A stretch of DNA of 64,000 bases from Thaumasiovibrio sp043421945 (GCA_043421945.1 JBHOGO010000007.1:31335-95334); one strand, 5' to 3'. Shown: positions 17,049 through 26,699, counted from the first letter of the stretch. The notes: a model not told the origin generated them from the letters alone. A program made the numbers and translations.

Positions 17049-19028
17049 TTGTCTACGGACTTGAATAAACCCGTCTTTTTTTCATCGGTTTTCTTTATCT
17101 CTATTTTGGTCGCCATTGGCGTCATAATACCGGAGCAACTAGGATCGTTTTTCTCAGTTCTCCAGCAATGGTTGATTCAAAACGTGAGCTGGTTCTATCT
17201 AGCCGCCGTCGCAATCATCTTTGTTTTCCTTATTTTTGTGATGTGCAGCCGCTTGGGTGATATCAAGCTGGGTCCAGATCACGCAGAGCCAGAGTACAGT
17301 TTAGGTGCTTGGTTCTCGATGCTATTCTCTGCGGGAATGGGTATCGGTTTGGTGTTTTACGGCGTATCAGAACCCGTTATGCACACCATGTGGCCGCCGA
17401 CAGGTGAAGCCTTTAGTGTTGAAGCAGCAGAACAAGCGCTTAAAATTACATTTTTCCACTGGGGTATCAGCGCATGGGCTGTTTATGCACTAGTGGCACT
17501 CTCTCTTGCTTATTTCTCTTATCGCCATAAATTACCATTACTACCACGTTCGGCGCTGTACCCTATTATTGGTGAGCGCATTCATGGCCCAATAGGTCAT
17601 GCTGTTGATGTATTCGCAGTGATTGGTACGTTATTCGGTGTAGCGACATCACTCGGTTACGGTGTGATGCAAGTAAATGCGGGCTTAGGTTATCTATTTG
17701 GCTTAGAAGTCTCTTCTCAAGTTCAAATGGGCTTGATTGTCGTGATCACCTTGTTTGCCACTATCTCAGTGGTTTTGGGTCTCGATAATGGCATTAAGCA
17801 GTTATCAAAAGTTAACATTATCTTGGCATCGGTACTTCTTGCTGTTGTGATCGTGGTAGGCCCTACTGCCCTGATTATGCAGATGTTCGTACAAAACACA
17901 GGTGCTTACCTCAGTGACCTTGTGACGATGACCTTCAACCTTTATGCCTATGATCCTAAAGAAGAGTGGATTGGCGGTTGGACGATTTTCTACTGGGGCT
18001 GGTGGATCTCTTGGTCTCCATTCGTGGGTATGTTTATCGCTCGTGTTTCGCGTGGTCGTACTATCCGTGAATTCTTGATTGGCGTATTACTGATACCAAG
18101 TAGCTTCTGTTTCCTTTGGTTCACAGCCTTTGGTAACACTGCTATCAATGCGATCATCAATGAAGGAATGACATCACTGAGCGACATTGTTGCTGCTGAT
18201 GTACCTGTTGCACTGTTTAAGTTCTTTGAAATCATGCCTATGTCGAATGTACTTTCGATGCTTGGTGTGGTGTTAATTATTACTTTCTTTGTGAGTTCTT
18301 CAGATTCAGGCTCGTTGGTTATTGATACCCTGACATCTGGCGGCGCGGCTGAGCCACCGGTATGGCAACGTGTATTCTGGGCTTCATCTGAAGGTATCGT
18401 TGCTGCAGCGCTACTGGGTGCGGGCGGTCTAGCTGCTTTGCAGACCATGACGATTGTGAGCGCGTTCCCTATAACATTATTGCTCTTGGCATTCTGTTAT
18501 TCGCTATTTAAAGCTTTACGTAACGATTACATGTTGATGAATAGTGTTCAGAACCACAACACTTCGGTGCAATACGCAAAAGCGAACGTCAGCTGGCAAA
18601 GCCGTATTAGCTCATTGGTGTCTCGACCAGATGAAAACCAAGCATCATCGTTTATTACTGACACTGTGCAACCTGCCTTAATTGAACTTGCTGATGAAAT
18701 GCAAAAAAATGGGTTGAGTGCGAGTATTGAAAAAATCAGTGATTCTCGTGTTCGTATGGTTGTGAGCAAAGATGAAGTTGAAGACTTTGCTTACGGTATC
18801 CGCTTACAAGAGTTTGCGATGCCAACGTATGCGAGTGAAGAAGAAGCTGATCAGCAAGCAGCATACTACCGTGCTGAGGTATTCCTTCTTCAAGGTGGTC
18901 AGCAATATGATGTTCTTGGTTATACGAAAGAGCAGATCATTGCCGATGCACTAAGCCAGTATGAACGTCACTTGCATTTCTTGCACTTGGCATCATCAGA
19001 AGATGCGCCAGACCTTGCGACATCGTAG
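17049..19028 (+). CDS. BCCT family betaine/choline transporter
   Basis: 659 aa, about 12 membrane helices. Family hallmarks are SAGMGIGLVFYGVSEP, the tryptophan-rich core GWTIFYWGWWISWSPFVG with MFIARVSRGRTIREF, and FFVSSSDSGSLVIDTLTSGG. A cytoplasmic C-terminal domain of about 150 residues (ending QYERHLHFLH) resembles that of BetT, so choline is a good candidate substrate. The start is TTG at 17049 behind AGGAG; no in-frame ATG is nearby. It has its own leader and a strong terminator, so it is probably monocistronic and osmotically controlled, the latter by inference. Confidence 0.92.
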   Translation: MSTDLNKPVFFSSVFFISILVAIGVIIPEQLGSFFSVLQQWLIQNVSWFYLAAVAIIFVFLIFVMCSRLGDIKLGPDHAEPEYSLGAWFSMLFSAGMGIGLVFYGVSEPVMHTMWPPTGEAFSVEAAEQALKITFFHWGISAWAVYALVALSLAYFSYRHKLPLLPRSALYPIIGERIHGPIGHAVDVFAVIGTLFGVATSLGYGVMQVNAGLGYLFGLEVSSQVQMGLIVVITLFATISVVLGLDNGIKQLSKVNIILASVLLAVVIVVGPTALIMQMFVQNTGAYLSDLVTMTFNLYAYDPKEEWIGGWTIFYWGWWISWSPFVGMFIARVSRGRTIREFLIGVLLIPSSFCFLWFTAFGNTAINAIINEGMTSLSDIVAADVPVALFKFFEIMPMSNVLSMLGVVLIITFFVSSSDSGSLVIDTLTSGGAAEPPVWQRVFWASSEGIVAAALLGAGGLAALQTMTIVSAFPITLLLLAFCYSLFKALRNDYMLMNSVQNHNTSVQYAKANVSWQSRISSLVSRPDENQASSFITDTVQPALIELADEMQKNGLSASIEKISDSRVRMVVSKDEVEDFAYGIRLQEFAMPTYASEEEADQQAAYYRAEVFLLQGGQQYDVLGYTKEQIIADALSQYERHLHFLHLASSEDAPDLATS

Positions 19029-19081
19029 AGTTGCACGATGAGTGTATAGCGCAAAGTCTGTTGATTTAGCGTCATCACTGT

Positions 19082-19129
19082 AAAGCCACCGAATCAATAC
19101 GTTAACTGTATTAATTCGGTGGCTTTTTT
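19082..19129 (+). terminator. Rho-independent terminator after the BCCT gene
   Basis: AAAGCCACCGAAT pairs with ATTCGGTGGCTTT; the stem extends through AATAC/GTATT with a bulge. A run of T follows. A strong bidirectional-looking terminator. Confidence 0.9.
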
Positions 19130-19310
19130 ATGACGACTATATTGCTTTATCAGTGATATTTCCCTTCATACCATTCAAGTGCTTTACGAGCTTCGAGGCT
19201 CTTTGATCTGCTCAATATCACACCTTCACCTCATCTTACTCCACGCGTTGTTAAAGCACTGTTAATGTTAATGCATTGTTATTTCCATCTGTGCATTAAG
19301 AAGCGAAACT

Positions 19311-19844
19311 ATGACTAAAACACTTGCTCTACTATTGGCTCTTTCTCTCGTTAGTGTGGCTAAGGCTGACGAATTTACCCTAGGCGATTTAACGATTGAT
19401 TATCCTTGGTCTAAAGAGGTGCCACCGACATCTCAAGTGATAGCCGGTTTCTTTGATGTGGCGAATCATGGGATAAAAGATGACCGTCTTATTCGTGCAA
19501 GCTCACCGATAGCGGGAAAGATAGAGCTTCATAACCATTTTCATAGTGACGGTATGATGAGGATGCGACAAGTTGACTTTATTGATGTACCAGCAGATGA
19601 CATGGTGACATTAGAGCCGGGTGGTTTACATATTATGTTCTTTGAACTTGAGAAAGTTCCTCTTTTAGGTGAGAGCTTCCCTGTCGTATTGACCTTCGAA
19701 AAAGCAGGCGATATTACCGTGAATTTTAGTGTAGAAGATGCACTTCAATCTCATGATAAGCGGACTACAACAGATGAAGCCCACGACCATCACCATCATG
19801 AAACTGGCCGTGAAAAAGAACATTCAGCAGAGCATAGCCATTAG
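19311..19844 (+). CDS. Periplasmic copper chaperone, PCu(A)C family
   Basis: 177 aa. Signal peptide about residues 1-19 (cleavage before DEFTLG). The copper motif H-M-x(n)-M-x21-H-x-M is visible: HNHFHSDGMMRMRQVDF followed by GGLHIMFFE. The family delivers Cu(I) to cytochrome oxidase assembly. The C-terminal 30 residues are His-rich (EAHDHHHHETGREKEHSAEHSH is split by other residues), an extra metal-binding tail. The gene stands alone, so its partner (Sco or oxidase) must be elsewhere. Confidence 0.9.
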   Translation: MTKTLALLLALSLVSVAKADEFTLGDLTIDYPWSKEVPPTSQVIAGFFDVANHGIKDDRLIRASSPIAGKIELHNHFHSDGMMRMRQVDFIDVPADDMVTLEPGGLHIMFFELEKVPLLGESFPVVLTFEKAGDITVNFSVEDALQSHDKRTTTDEAHDHHHHETGREKEHSAEHSH

Positions 19845-20007
19845 TCATATACCGAGATCGATTCGTAGCGCCGTCACTTATAAGATGAAGGCGCTTGTTA
19901 TTAATGGATATTGCTGCGGATTGTTATCATCGAGGCTTGTATTTATGTAGTCCATTGGGTTAGCTTGGAGGTATGTACTATTAATCTCATAATGACTAGA
20001 GGTTAAG

Positions 20008-21111
20008 ATGATAAAGTCGGCGATATTCCAACGATTGTATGAAGCCGTCATCAACCCCGCGCCGGACGAAAGCATTGTGTCTCAGAATGCACTGCCGCTA
20101 CCAACGTTATGGTTACTTGGTAAAACGGGATCCGGTAAATCGACGTTTATTCAAACCCTTACTGGCGATAGTGATGTTGTGGTCGGTAATGGTTACCAAC
20201 CTTGTACTAAAACATCGACGTTATACTCACACCCCAAGCAGCAGCCAATCGTCGGCTTTTTAGATAGTCGAGGCTTGGATGAAGTCGACTATGACCCTGC
20301 AGAAGATATTGCCTATTGCCAAGCGCAAAGCCATGCCGTTGTGGTTGTCATTGCGCTGGATGACCCCGATCAAGACACGGTGCTGCAAGCATTCAAGCAG
20401 GCGATGAAGGCATTCCCACAGCAGAATGCTTTATTGGTCTTTAGCCGTAAGCATGGTTTAAACCTGCCTGACTCTCAGCGAGCAATGGCGCAGTTACAAC
20501 ATCAATTCGAAGCTGCTGTGAATGGAAAGTCATTGCAGGCCATTCAGTACAATGCCCATGCTGAAGAAGATATTGAAGCACTCAGAGAAGCCGTTGCAGC
20601 ACTGTTACCTGAGCTTCACCTTTGGTTATATCAACACCATGCGAAGGATGCAGAAAGCCTGCATTTTCAGAGAGTAAGGCGGGAAATTATTTGGTATGCC
20701 AGTGCAGCAGCTGCAACCGATACTTTACCCGGTGTGGGTCTTGTGAGTGTTCCTACTGTACAGGGTAAGCTGCTCCACACGCTGGGGAGAAAGTATGATT
20801 TTGAGTGGGATAGGAAGCGTTTGTCGGCATTTTCGTCGGCACTTGGCGCGAGTATGCTGCTTCGTTACGGTGGGCAATTGGGCGGGCGACAACTCGCAAA
20901 ATTAATCCCAGGAATAGGGCAAACGGTTGGCAGTGCAACGGCAGCGGTGATCAGTTTTTCCACGACCTATGCGCTAGGGCGTGTTGCCTGCTATTTCCTT
21001 TATCAATCAAAGTTAGATTTGCCTGTTGATGCGGAAAGTTTACAAATGATATATCGGCAAGCATTAACTGAAGCCAAGTCAGTAAGGAAAGAGAAAAATA
21101 ATGGCGACTAA
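20008..21111 (+). CDS. Membrane-associated P-loop GTPase with DUF697-like C-terminus
   Basis: 367 aa. G1 motif GKTGSGKS at residues 38-45, G3 as DSRG in VGFLDSRGLDE, but the G4 site reads FSRKHG rather than NKxD, so guanine specificity may be relaxed. The C-terminal 150 residues (YASAAAATDTLPGVGLVSVP, GGRQLAKLIPGIGQTVGSAT) look like a DUF697-type hydrophobic domain that inserts in or lies on the membrane. The end overlaps the next GTPase gene by 11 bp, so the pair is probably co-translated. Function unknown; similar to YcjF/YfjP-type proteins. Confidence 0.8.
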   Translation: MIKSAIFQRLYEAVINPAPDESIVSQNALPLPTLWLLGKTGSGKSTFIQTLTGDSDVVVGNGYQPCTKTSTLYSHPKQQPIVGFLDSRGLDEVDYDPAEDIAYCQAQSHAVVVVIALDDPDQDTVLQAFKQAMKAFPQQNALLVFSRKHGLNLPDSQRAMAQLQHQFEAAVNGKSLQAIQYNAHAEEDIEALREAVAALLPELHLWLYQHHAKDAESLHFQRVRREIIWYASAAAATDTLPGVGLVSVPTVQGKLLHTLGRKYDFEWDRKRLSAFSSALGASMLLRYGGQLGGRQLAKLIPGIGQTVGSATAAVISFSTTYALGRVACYFLYQSKLDLPVDAESLQMIYRQALTEAKSVRKEKNNGD

Positions 21112-22615
21112 GGCGGTGTGGCAGTGGTTGCCTAAAGTGAAACTGGTTTTAGCATTCTGTTGGTTTATGCCTATTTTTGCCCTTGCAGGTGCGGGGCTTT
21201 ATTGGTTGTGGCAGACGCAGTGGTGGTGGCCATTCCTCTTGGTTACCACGGCATTAACTTTTAGCAGCTATTTGATTCATTTTCTGTATCAAAAAAAAGC
21301 GAAACTGTCAGAAAACAAAGAAAGTGTATCTCGCGCTGATCAAGCTTGGAGTACTCGAGAGCAAGAGGTATGGGAAGCTCAAATGGCATGGTTGGATGAC
21401 CAACCAGAGCTTGAATGGTCAGCACTTTACCAAGGCGCATTTGCACAATTTAAGCGTATTTCTGAAGTCTATTTTCCTGATAATAGCCGCGCTGTTTATG
21501 CATTTACTTTACCGGAGCTATTGCAGATAAACGAAGAAGTGAGTCGGCGTTATCGTCACTATGTCGAGTCCTCACTTCCAATGGCACGTGAAGTTCGTAT
21601 CGATCAAATTATTGCCCTGTATAGCCATAAGAGTCAGGTTCAAACGGGTTGGAAATGGGCAAGCAACACTTACCGCGTGGCGCGTTGGGTTAATCCTTTT
21701 AGTGCTATTTTGGGAGAAATTCGTGGTGTTGTGTTTAATCGTGCTATGGATGAAGCGGGTAGTCACCTTCAGTATCGCGCAAAACGCTTGTTGTTAGAGC
21801 AAGCGAGTGCAGTGGCTATCGATTTATACAGCGGACGCTGGCAATTGTCGGAAGCGCCTTCTACACCGTTAGCAAGCGATGTTCAGCCTTCTACGGTTTG
21901 TCTCATGGGGCAAATAAATGCAGGAAAATCGTCGTTAATCAACCAGCTTCTAAACGAAACCGTCGCTGAATCCGGTGTGCTTCCAACAACGGATGAGACT
22001 GTCGGTTATCAGTTTGATTATGACGCAAACACTCGCGTGATTTATCAAGACAGCCCAGGAGTGACTCTTTCTGAGTTATCAAGTCGACTTAATGATGCCG
22101 TGAAGAGTGATTTCATTGTTTGGGTTGTGAAAGCAACGCAGTCTGCGCGTCAAGTTGATGTCAGCTTCTTTCGGGCGTTAAATGATTTCTATGCGGCGAA
22201 CCCTTCCCGTCAATGCCCACCTGTTGTTATTGCCATCACTCATATTGATCAGTTGGGGCCGGAAGAGCCATTGGAGCGGTTAATGCTTGAAAACCCGACA
22301 ACACCAAAGGCACAGATGGTCAGTGATCTTATTAACCATTTGAAAGTGACGCTGCCCCTGAAAGAAGAAGTGATTTGGATTCCTTTGTGTTCGCAGATGC
22401 CAAACGTTCACAATATTGATGCGCTAGAAATGGCTGTTGTCGCTAATTTGGATGAGGCTGCTACTGTTCAATTAAATAGACGCCGCCAAGATAAAAAGAG
22501 TATTCAGTGGGAAAAAGAGTGGAAGAGGGTGCTCAGTCTTGGAAAAGTCTTAGCTTCTGAAACCATAATCAAAAGTGCATCAAGTGTTATCGATGGCAAC
22601 AGTTCTAAGAAGTAA
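21101..22615 (+). CDS. Membrane-anchored GTPase, partner of the preceding gene
   Basis: 504 aa. Two hydrophobic helices lie within residues 12-65 (CWFMPIFALAGAGLYWLW, then PFLLVTTALTFSSYLIHFL). A charged helical region of about 200 residues leads to a GTPase domain: G1 GQINAGKSSL near 270, G3 YQDSPGV, G4 ITHID. The arrangement, N-terminal anchor plus Era/YjfP-like G domain, differs from its neighbour, which has the membrane part at the other end. The two could form a heteromeric membrane GTPase; this is inference. Peptide deformylase follows after 13 bp. Confidence 0.8.
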   Translation: MATKAVWQWLPKVKLVLAFCWFMPIFALAGAGLYWLWQTQWWWPFLLVTTALTFSSYLIHFLYQKKAKLSENKESVSRADQAWSTREQEVWEAQMAWLDDQPELEWSALYQGAFAQFKRISEVYFPDNSRAVYAFTLPELLQINEEVSRRYRHYVESSLPMAREVRIDQIIALYSHKSQVQTGWKWASNTYRVARWVNPFSAILGEIRGVVFNRAMDEAGSHLQYRAKRLLLEQASAVAIDLYSGRWQLSEAPSTPLASDVQPSTVCLMGQINAGKSSLINQLLNETVAESGVLPTTDETVGYQFDYDANTRVIYQDSPGVTLSELSSRLNDAVKSDFIVWVVKATQSARQVDVSFFRALNDFYAANPSRQCPPVVIAITHIDQLGPEEPLERLMLENPTTPKAQMVSDLINHLKVTLPLKEEVIWIPLCSQMPNVHNIDALEMAVVANLDEAATVQLNRRRQDKKSIQWEKEWKRVLSLGKVLASETIIKSASSVIDGNSSKK

Positions 22616-22628
22616 CAGGAGTGTAAAA

Positions 22629-23120
22629 ATGATAGAGCTACGGGCTGAAATCAAAACTAATGGTGAACCTGTTTTACGGGATATTGCAGAAGTCGTGACG
22701 GATATTCAGGCCTACCAGCACGTTTATTCGTTAATGCTCACCGCAATGCAAGATGCCAATGGTGTCGGTATTGCTGCACCACAAATTGGTGTGTCTATTC
22801 GCGCGTTTATTGTGGCATCTAACCCCAATCCCCGCTATCCCGATGCTCCGCTTATGTCCCCAGAGTTGATGATTAATCCGCAACTATTAACCCATGGGGA
22901 GGAGACAGAACTAGGGTGGGAAGGGTGCCTAAGCGTACCTGAATGTCGTGGTGAAGTGCCACGGTATACCAACATATCAGTACAATATCAGTGTGCAGAT
23001 GGCAGCGAAAAAACAGCAGAATTAACCGGCTTTGTCGCGAGAATTTTTCAACATGAACTGGATCATTTAGATGGCATTCTATTCATTGATAGAGCGATAT
23101 CTATTGTTGAAGTTCAATAA
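22629..23120 (+). CDS. def: Peptide deformylase family protein
   Basis: 163 aa. All three deformylase motifs are intact: GVGIAAPQIG, EGCLSVPE (metal-ligand Cys) and FQHELDHLDG (HExxH). It removes the formyl group from nascent proteins. It is not next to fmt, the usual partner of the housekeeping def, and follows the GTPase genes by 13 bp behind AACAGGAGTGTAAAA, so it is probably a second deformylase. The start at 22629 is fixed by that ribosome-binding site. Confidence 0.9.
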   Translation: MIELRAEIKTNGEPVLRDIAEVVTDIQAYQHVYSLMLTAMQDANGVGIAAPQIGVSIRAFIVASNPNPRYPDAPLMSPELMINPQLLTHGEETELGWEGCLSVPECRGEVPRYTNISVQYQCADGSEKTAELTGFVARIFQHELDHLDGILFIDRAISIVEVQ

Positions 23121-23334
23121 TTTTTGATTGTGCACTAACTCACAGTTGATAGATTAAATTATATACTATTCAGTCATTCTATATAATCGTTAACGGGTGG
23201 TAAGTGACTGATATTAAGATTGTTAATCAACGCTCTCGTTTGGGTATTTCCTGGGTGAATAATAGCGCCTATTGAATATAAGCCTATTACGGAATATGGT
23301 TGTCCAAATCTACAGGAAGTAGATAGATAATTAT

Positions 23335-23550
23335 ATGATTGGTGATGACATGGATGTAAATGAAAAGGATCTTAGAAGCCGTGCCGTTAAAAAAATAGCA
23401 AAGTATACGCTGCAATTAAGTGGTGTTTCACTGTTTGCTTACGCAGGCTCTATGGGGGTAGTGAATATTGATAGCCAAGTACTCTCAATTTCTGGTTTGA
23501 TTATTTTCTTTTATGGATTTTCGATGAAGTTAGAGGATAAAAGGCATTAG
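23335..23550 (+). CDS. Small membrane protein of unknown function
   Basis: 71 aa with two hydrophobic segments (YTLQLSGVSLFAYAGSMGV and VLSISGLIIFFYGFSMKL) and charged ends. No family recognised. The start may be ATG 23335 or ATG 23350; AGGAAG is rather far upstream. It stands alone, 214 bp after the deformylase gene; that spacer holds nothing recognisable. Confidence 0.5.
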   Translation: MIGDDMDVNEKDLRSRAVKKIAKYTLQLSGVSLFAYAGSMGVVNIDSQVLSISGLIIFFYGFSMKLEDKRH

Positions 23551-23641
23551 GGTTGGAGTAAAGGGAGGAAGTGCTCATCAACTGCTATGAACTATCACCG
23601 TCACCTAAGAACGATATCGCTAAGAATCTATTGCTAAGTAT

Positions 23642-24589
23642 CTATCGATTAATCACTGATTGGCGGTTAATCAGTGATCCTGTGATCAACGGTTTTTTCT
23701 CGTCAAGCTTACCGTTTAAGCACTGTAAGAGCTTTTCGATCGCGAGGTCAACAATTTGCTGAGAAGGGTAGCTAATACAGGTCAGTGGCGGGTTAAGTTG
23801 CTCGGCAAGTGTTGAATCTTCTAAAGAGATAATTGAGACCTCTTGGGGTGTTGCGAGGTTAAAGTCGCGCAGTAAACGCATAGCAATAGCGGCTTGGCTA
23901 TCACGCATTACAATTAGTGCGGTAAATGGGTGGTAGCTGTTAAGCAGTGCCATTATCGCTTGTTCAGTATTGTTATTTGCGGTGACGAGTAACTGACGGT
24001 TGATCGGCAATGCCGAGTTTTGGAGCGCCGTCTTATACCCTGTTAGTGATTGTTGAGCCGCAAAACCTTCATCATCGACAATGATCGCAATACTGCTATG
24101 ACCTTTGCTAATTAAAAAACGGCTGGCACTTTCAGCCGCAAAGGCGAAGTCGTAACCGACAGAGGTACCCGCATCACCATCAATGGAAACCACTTTCTCG
24201 TTATATGCTGAACTAGAGACACTCCCCCCAATGGTAATAATGGCATCACAGTGTTGGTCTAAGTCCCCAATTAATTTGAGTTGCTCGCTGTCACTATCAG
24301 CAAAGTGAACAAGCATATGTTTACCTTCACTCTTCAGCGCTTTAGAAAGTAGGGGTAAATAGGTAGAAACTTGCCCAGCATCCGTTGTAGATAGAATGAC
24401 ACCGATATAGTTTGAGTATTGGTTTGCAAGGGTCTGTGCTGCTGCATTTGGGCGGTAATTCAACTCTTCAGCCGCTTTCACAACGGCAAGTCGGCTCTCT
24501 TCTTTGACACCACGACTTCCACTGAGTACGCGTGAGACTGTCGCCTTAGAGACGTTAGCTAAACGAGAGACATCAGTGATGGTTGCCAT
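23642..24589 (-). CDS. LacI family transcriptional regulator of the beta-glucoside PTS operon
   Basis: 315 aa. The N-terminal HTH is ITDVSRLANVSKATVSRVLSG, followed by the hinge YRPNAAAQTLAN and a periplasmic-binding-like sensor domain. It lies just downstream of the PTS operon but behind a terminator, so it has its own promoter. A GGAAATCGATTTCC palindrome 50 bp upstream of its start and a longer relative before the operon suggest autoregulation and control of the PTS genes. The ligand is probably a phosphorylated or free beta-glucoside, by context. Confidence 0.93.
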   Translation of the reverse strand: MATITDVSRLANVSKATVSRVLSGSRGVKEESRLAVVKAAEELNYRPNAAAQTLANQYSNYIGVILSTTDAGQVSTYLPLLSKALKSEGKHMLVHFADSDSEQLKLIGDLDQHCDAIITIGGSVSSSAYNEKVVSIDGDAGTSVGYDFAFAAESASRFLISKGHSSIAIIVDDEGFAAQQSLTGYKTALQNSALPINRQLLVTANNNTEQAIMALLNSYHPFTALIVMRDSQAAIAMRLLRDFNLATPQEVSIISLEDSTLAEQLNPPLTCISYPSQQIVDLAIEKLLQCLNGKLDEKKPLITGSLINRQSVINR

Positions 24590-24639
24590 ATAAGGACCTT
24601 AGTCGCGAGAGTAAAATGATTGAAACAAAAGTGTGATAC

Positions 24640-24653
24640 GGAAATCGATTTCC
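24640..24653. promoter_or_regulatory. LacI-type operator before the regulator gene
   Basis: GGAAATCGATTTCC is a perfect 14-bp palindrome with a central CG, the usual shape of LacI-family operators. It matches the half-site GGAAA of the larger palindrome at 28546-28569, so both probably bind the same regulator. Confidence 0.6.
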
Positions 24654-24714
24654 ATTTGTTATTGTACTGACATCACAGAATGCCGCAACCTTAGCGATCA
24701 ATTCCATTAAGGTG

Positions 24715-24750
24715 AATCAACAAAGAGAGAGGTTGCTCTCTTTATTGATT
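24715..24750 (-). terminator. Terminator after the PTS IIA gene
   Basis: AATCAACAAAGAGAG pairs with CTCTCTTTATTGATT (15 positions, one mismatch) around a six-base loop. It lies 17 bp past the IIA stop and separates the operon from the LacI gene. Confidence 0.7.
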
Positions 24751-24766
24751 CTGCATGATCGTTACA

Positions 24767-25075
24767 TTAAGCAGCGACGCGCTTATGAAGCTCGATCATT
24801 TCAGTGACGAGCTCTTTTGCTAGCATGGATGTCATCAGGTGGTCTTGAGCGTGAACCATGATAAGTGTCATCTTAGTTTTGCCTTCACCTTCGTCCGCTT
24901 CAATCAGTTGAGTTTGCACAAGGTGCGCTTCATTGGCGAAAGTTTGTGCTTCTTTTAGTAGATCTTCTGCTTCGTCAAATTCGCCATTTTTAGCATGACG
25001 CAGTGCTTCATAACACAGGCTACGAGATTGACCAGCGTTGATGATAATGCCCATTACTTGTTCTTCTAAATCCAT
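24767..25075 (-). CDS. PTS lactose/cellobiose family IIA component
   Basis: 102 aa. MDLEEQVMGIIINAGQSRSL and the helical LLKEAQTFANEAHLVQTQLI are typical; the phosphorylated histidine is in MVHAQDHLMTS. It takes phosphate from HPr and passes it to IIB. It is the last gene of the IIB-IIC-GH1-IIA operon, 238 bp after the GH1 gene; that spacer has a small CAACG/CGTTG hairpin and no gene. Confidence 0.95.
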   Translation of the reverse strand: MDLEEQVMGIIINAGQSRSLCYEALRHAKNGEFDEAEDLLKEAQTFANEAHLVQTQLIEADEGEGKTKMTLIMVHAQDHLMTSMLAKELVTEMIELHKRVAA

Positions 25076-25313
25076 GGTGAACCTCTTTATTTGTTATCCC
25101 AACGTGCTTCGTTGAGGTGTGCCGACAAGTAGGGGGTTACCTGCCAGCACTAATTTGAAACGTTAATCTTCAAGGAGTAGCATTATGTTAAGCCATTGGT
25201 GATGAATCTATTCTTCATCGATACTCTTCACAAATGCATTTCGCTAATACTTATTGCGATTTGGCTTCAACTGAGCGTTTAATCATTTTCAGTTAAAGCC
25301 TGCTCGTTAATAC

Positions 25314-26699
25314 TTACTCGTTAAAACCATTATTTTTTGATACATCAGCGTACCACTCGCCGCTCTTCTTCATGCTGCGCTCTTGTGTTTCGAGATCGAG
25401 GCGGTAGAAGCCATAACGGTTTTTATACGCATTTGCCCATGACCAGTTATCAATGAAGGTCCAAAGGTGGTAGCCAACGCAGTTAGAACCTTCTTCTACT
25501 GCTTTGTGCAGCCAAGTTAGGTGGCCTTTGATAAAGTCGATACGGTAGTCATCTTGAATTTGGCCATCGACAAGGAATTTTTCCTCACCTTCAACACCCA
25601 TGCCATTTTCTGAGATGTAGCATGGCAGGTTGCCGTAGTTGTCACGTAGGTTGATCATGATGTCGTAAACACCTTGCTCGTAGATCTCCCAACCGCGGTG
25701 TGGGTTCATCTTGCGACCAGGCATTTCGTAGTTGTCAAAGAACCATTCAGGCATGAATGGCGCTTCTGTGTTTACCGCATTGAAACGCGCTTTCACACGG
25801 CGAGGTTGGTAGTAGTTCACGCCCAGCATATCAATTTTGCCTGCAGCAATCGTTTCACAATCTTGTGCTTCGATAACAGGTAGTTGGTCGTGCTCTTTTA
25901 GCAATTCAACAAGTTCTTGCGGGTACTCACCTTTCACTGCAGGGTCTAAGAAGCTGCGGTTAAACATAAGGTCAGCAATGTTGGCCGCTTTTAGGTCTGC
26001 TGGGTTTTGAGAGCGGGGGTAAGAAGGTGTCAGGTTTAGGATGATACCAATCTTGCCATCTAACTGCTGTGCACGGTAACGAGTAACGGCTTTTGAGTGA
26101 GCAAGCATCGTATGGTAAGCAACAGTCGCAGCACGACGGAAGTCAACAACGTTAGGGTAGTGGAAGTCATATAAGTAACCACCTTCAACAGGCACAATTG
26201 GTTCGTTGAATGTGAACCAGTGCTTCACTTTATCACCGTAAAGTTTGAAACAGACTTCAGCAAAGTCGGCATAGGCTTCAACAACTTCTCTGCTCTCAAA
26301 GCCACCAATCTCTTGCATCGCTGTTGGCATGTCGAAATGGAACAAACAGATGAAGGGCTCGATGCCTTGCGCGATTAGCTCATCAATCATGTTGCCATAA
26401 AACTCAACCGCTTCTTGGTTGACTTCACCTGTACCTTGAGGAATCAAACGAGACCATGAAATTGAGGTACGGAAGCTGTTGTGACCGATATCTTTCATTA
26501 ATTGGATATCAGATTTGTAGTTGTTATAGAAGGTTGATGCTTCTGTTGCTGAGATGCCGTTGTGGAAACGATTTGGTTGCTCTTTGTACCAAAGGTCCCA
26601 AATGTTATCGCCTTTACCGCCGTCGAATGCTGCACCTTCAGACTGTGTTGCCGAGGAAGCACTACCCCAAAAAAAGTTTTCCGGAAATTGGTATTTCAT
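25314..26699 (-). CDS. GH1 6-phospho-beta-glucosidase
   Basis: 461 aa, glycoside hydrolase family 1. The acid/base lies in HWFTFNEPIV and the nucleophile in CYISENGMG; the N-terminal NFFWGSASSATQSEG is canonical. With a PTS of the cellobiose type, the substrate is probably a 6-phosphorylated beta-glucoside, which would be split to glucose-6-phosphate and glucose or an aglycone. I chose ATG 26699 (GAGAGACTGATT upstream) over an in-frame earlier start at 26729. It lies between IIC and IIA. Confidence 0.93.
   Translation of the reverse strand: MKYQFPENFFWGSASSATQSEGAAFDGGKGDNIWDLWYKEQPNRFHNGISATEASTFYNNYKSDIQLMKDIGHNSFRTSISWSRLIPQGTGEVNQEAVEFYGNMIDELIAQGIEPFICLFHFDMPTAMQEIGGFESREVVEAYADFAEVCFKLYGDKVKHWFTFNEPIVPVEGGYLYDFHYPNVVDFRRAATVAYHTMLAHSKAVTRYRAQQLDGKIGIILNLTPSYPRSQNPADLKAANIADLMFNRSFLDPAVKGEYPQELVELLKEHDQLPVIEAQDCETIAAGKIDMLGVNYYQPRRVKARFNAVNTEAPFMPEWFFDNYEMPGRKMNPHRGWEIYEQGVYDIMINLRDNYGNLPCYISENGMGVEGEEKFLVDGQIQDDYRIDFIKGHLTWLHKAVEEGSNCVGYHLWTFIDNWSWANAYKNRYGFYRLDLETQERSMKKSGEWYADVSKNNGFNE

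Noticed and set aside
23650..23676. ATCACTGATT / AATCAGTGAT hairpin as a terminator
   Set aside because: It lies inside the 3' coding end of the LacI gene and no T-run follows on that strand; it may be chance or part of a weak terminator.
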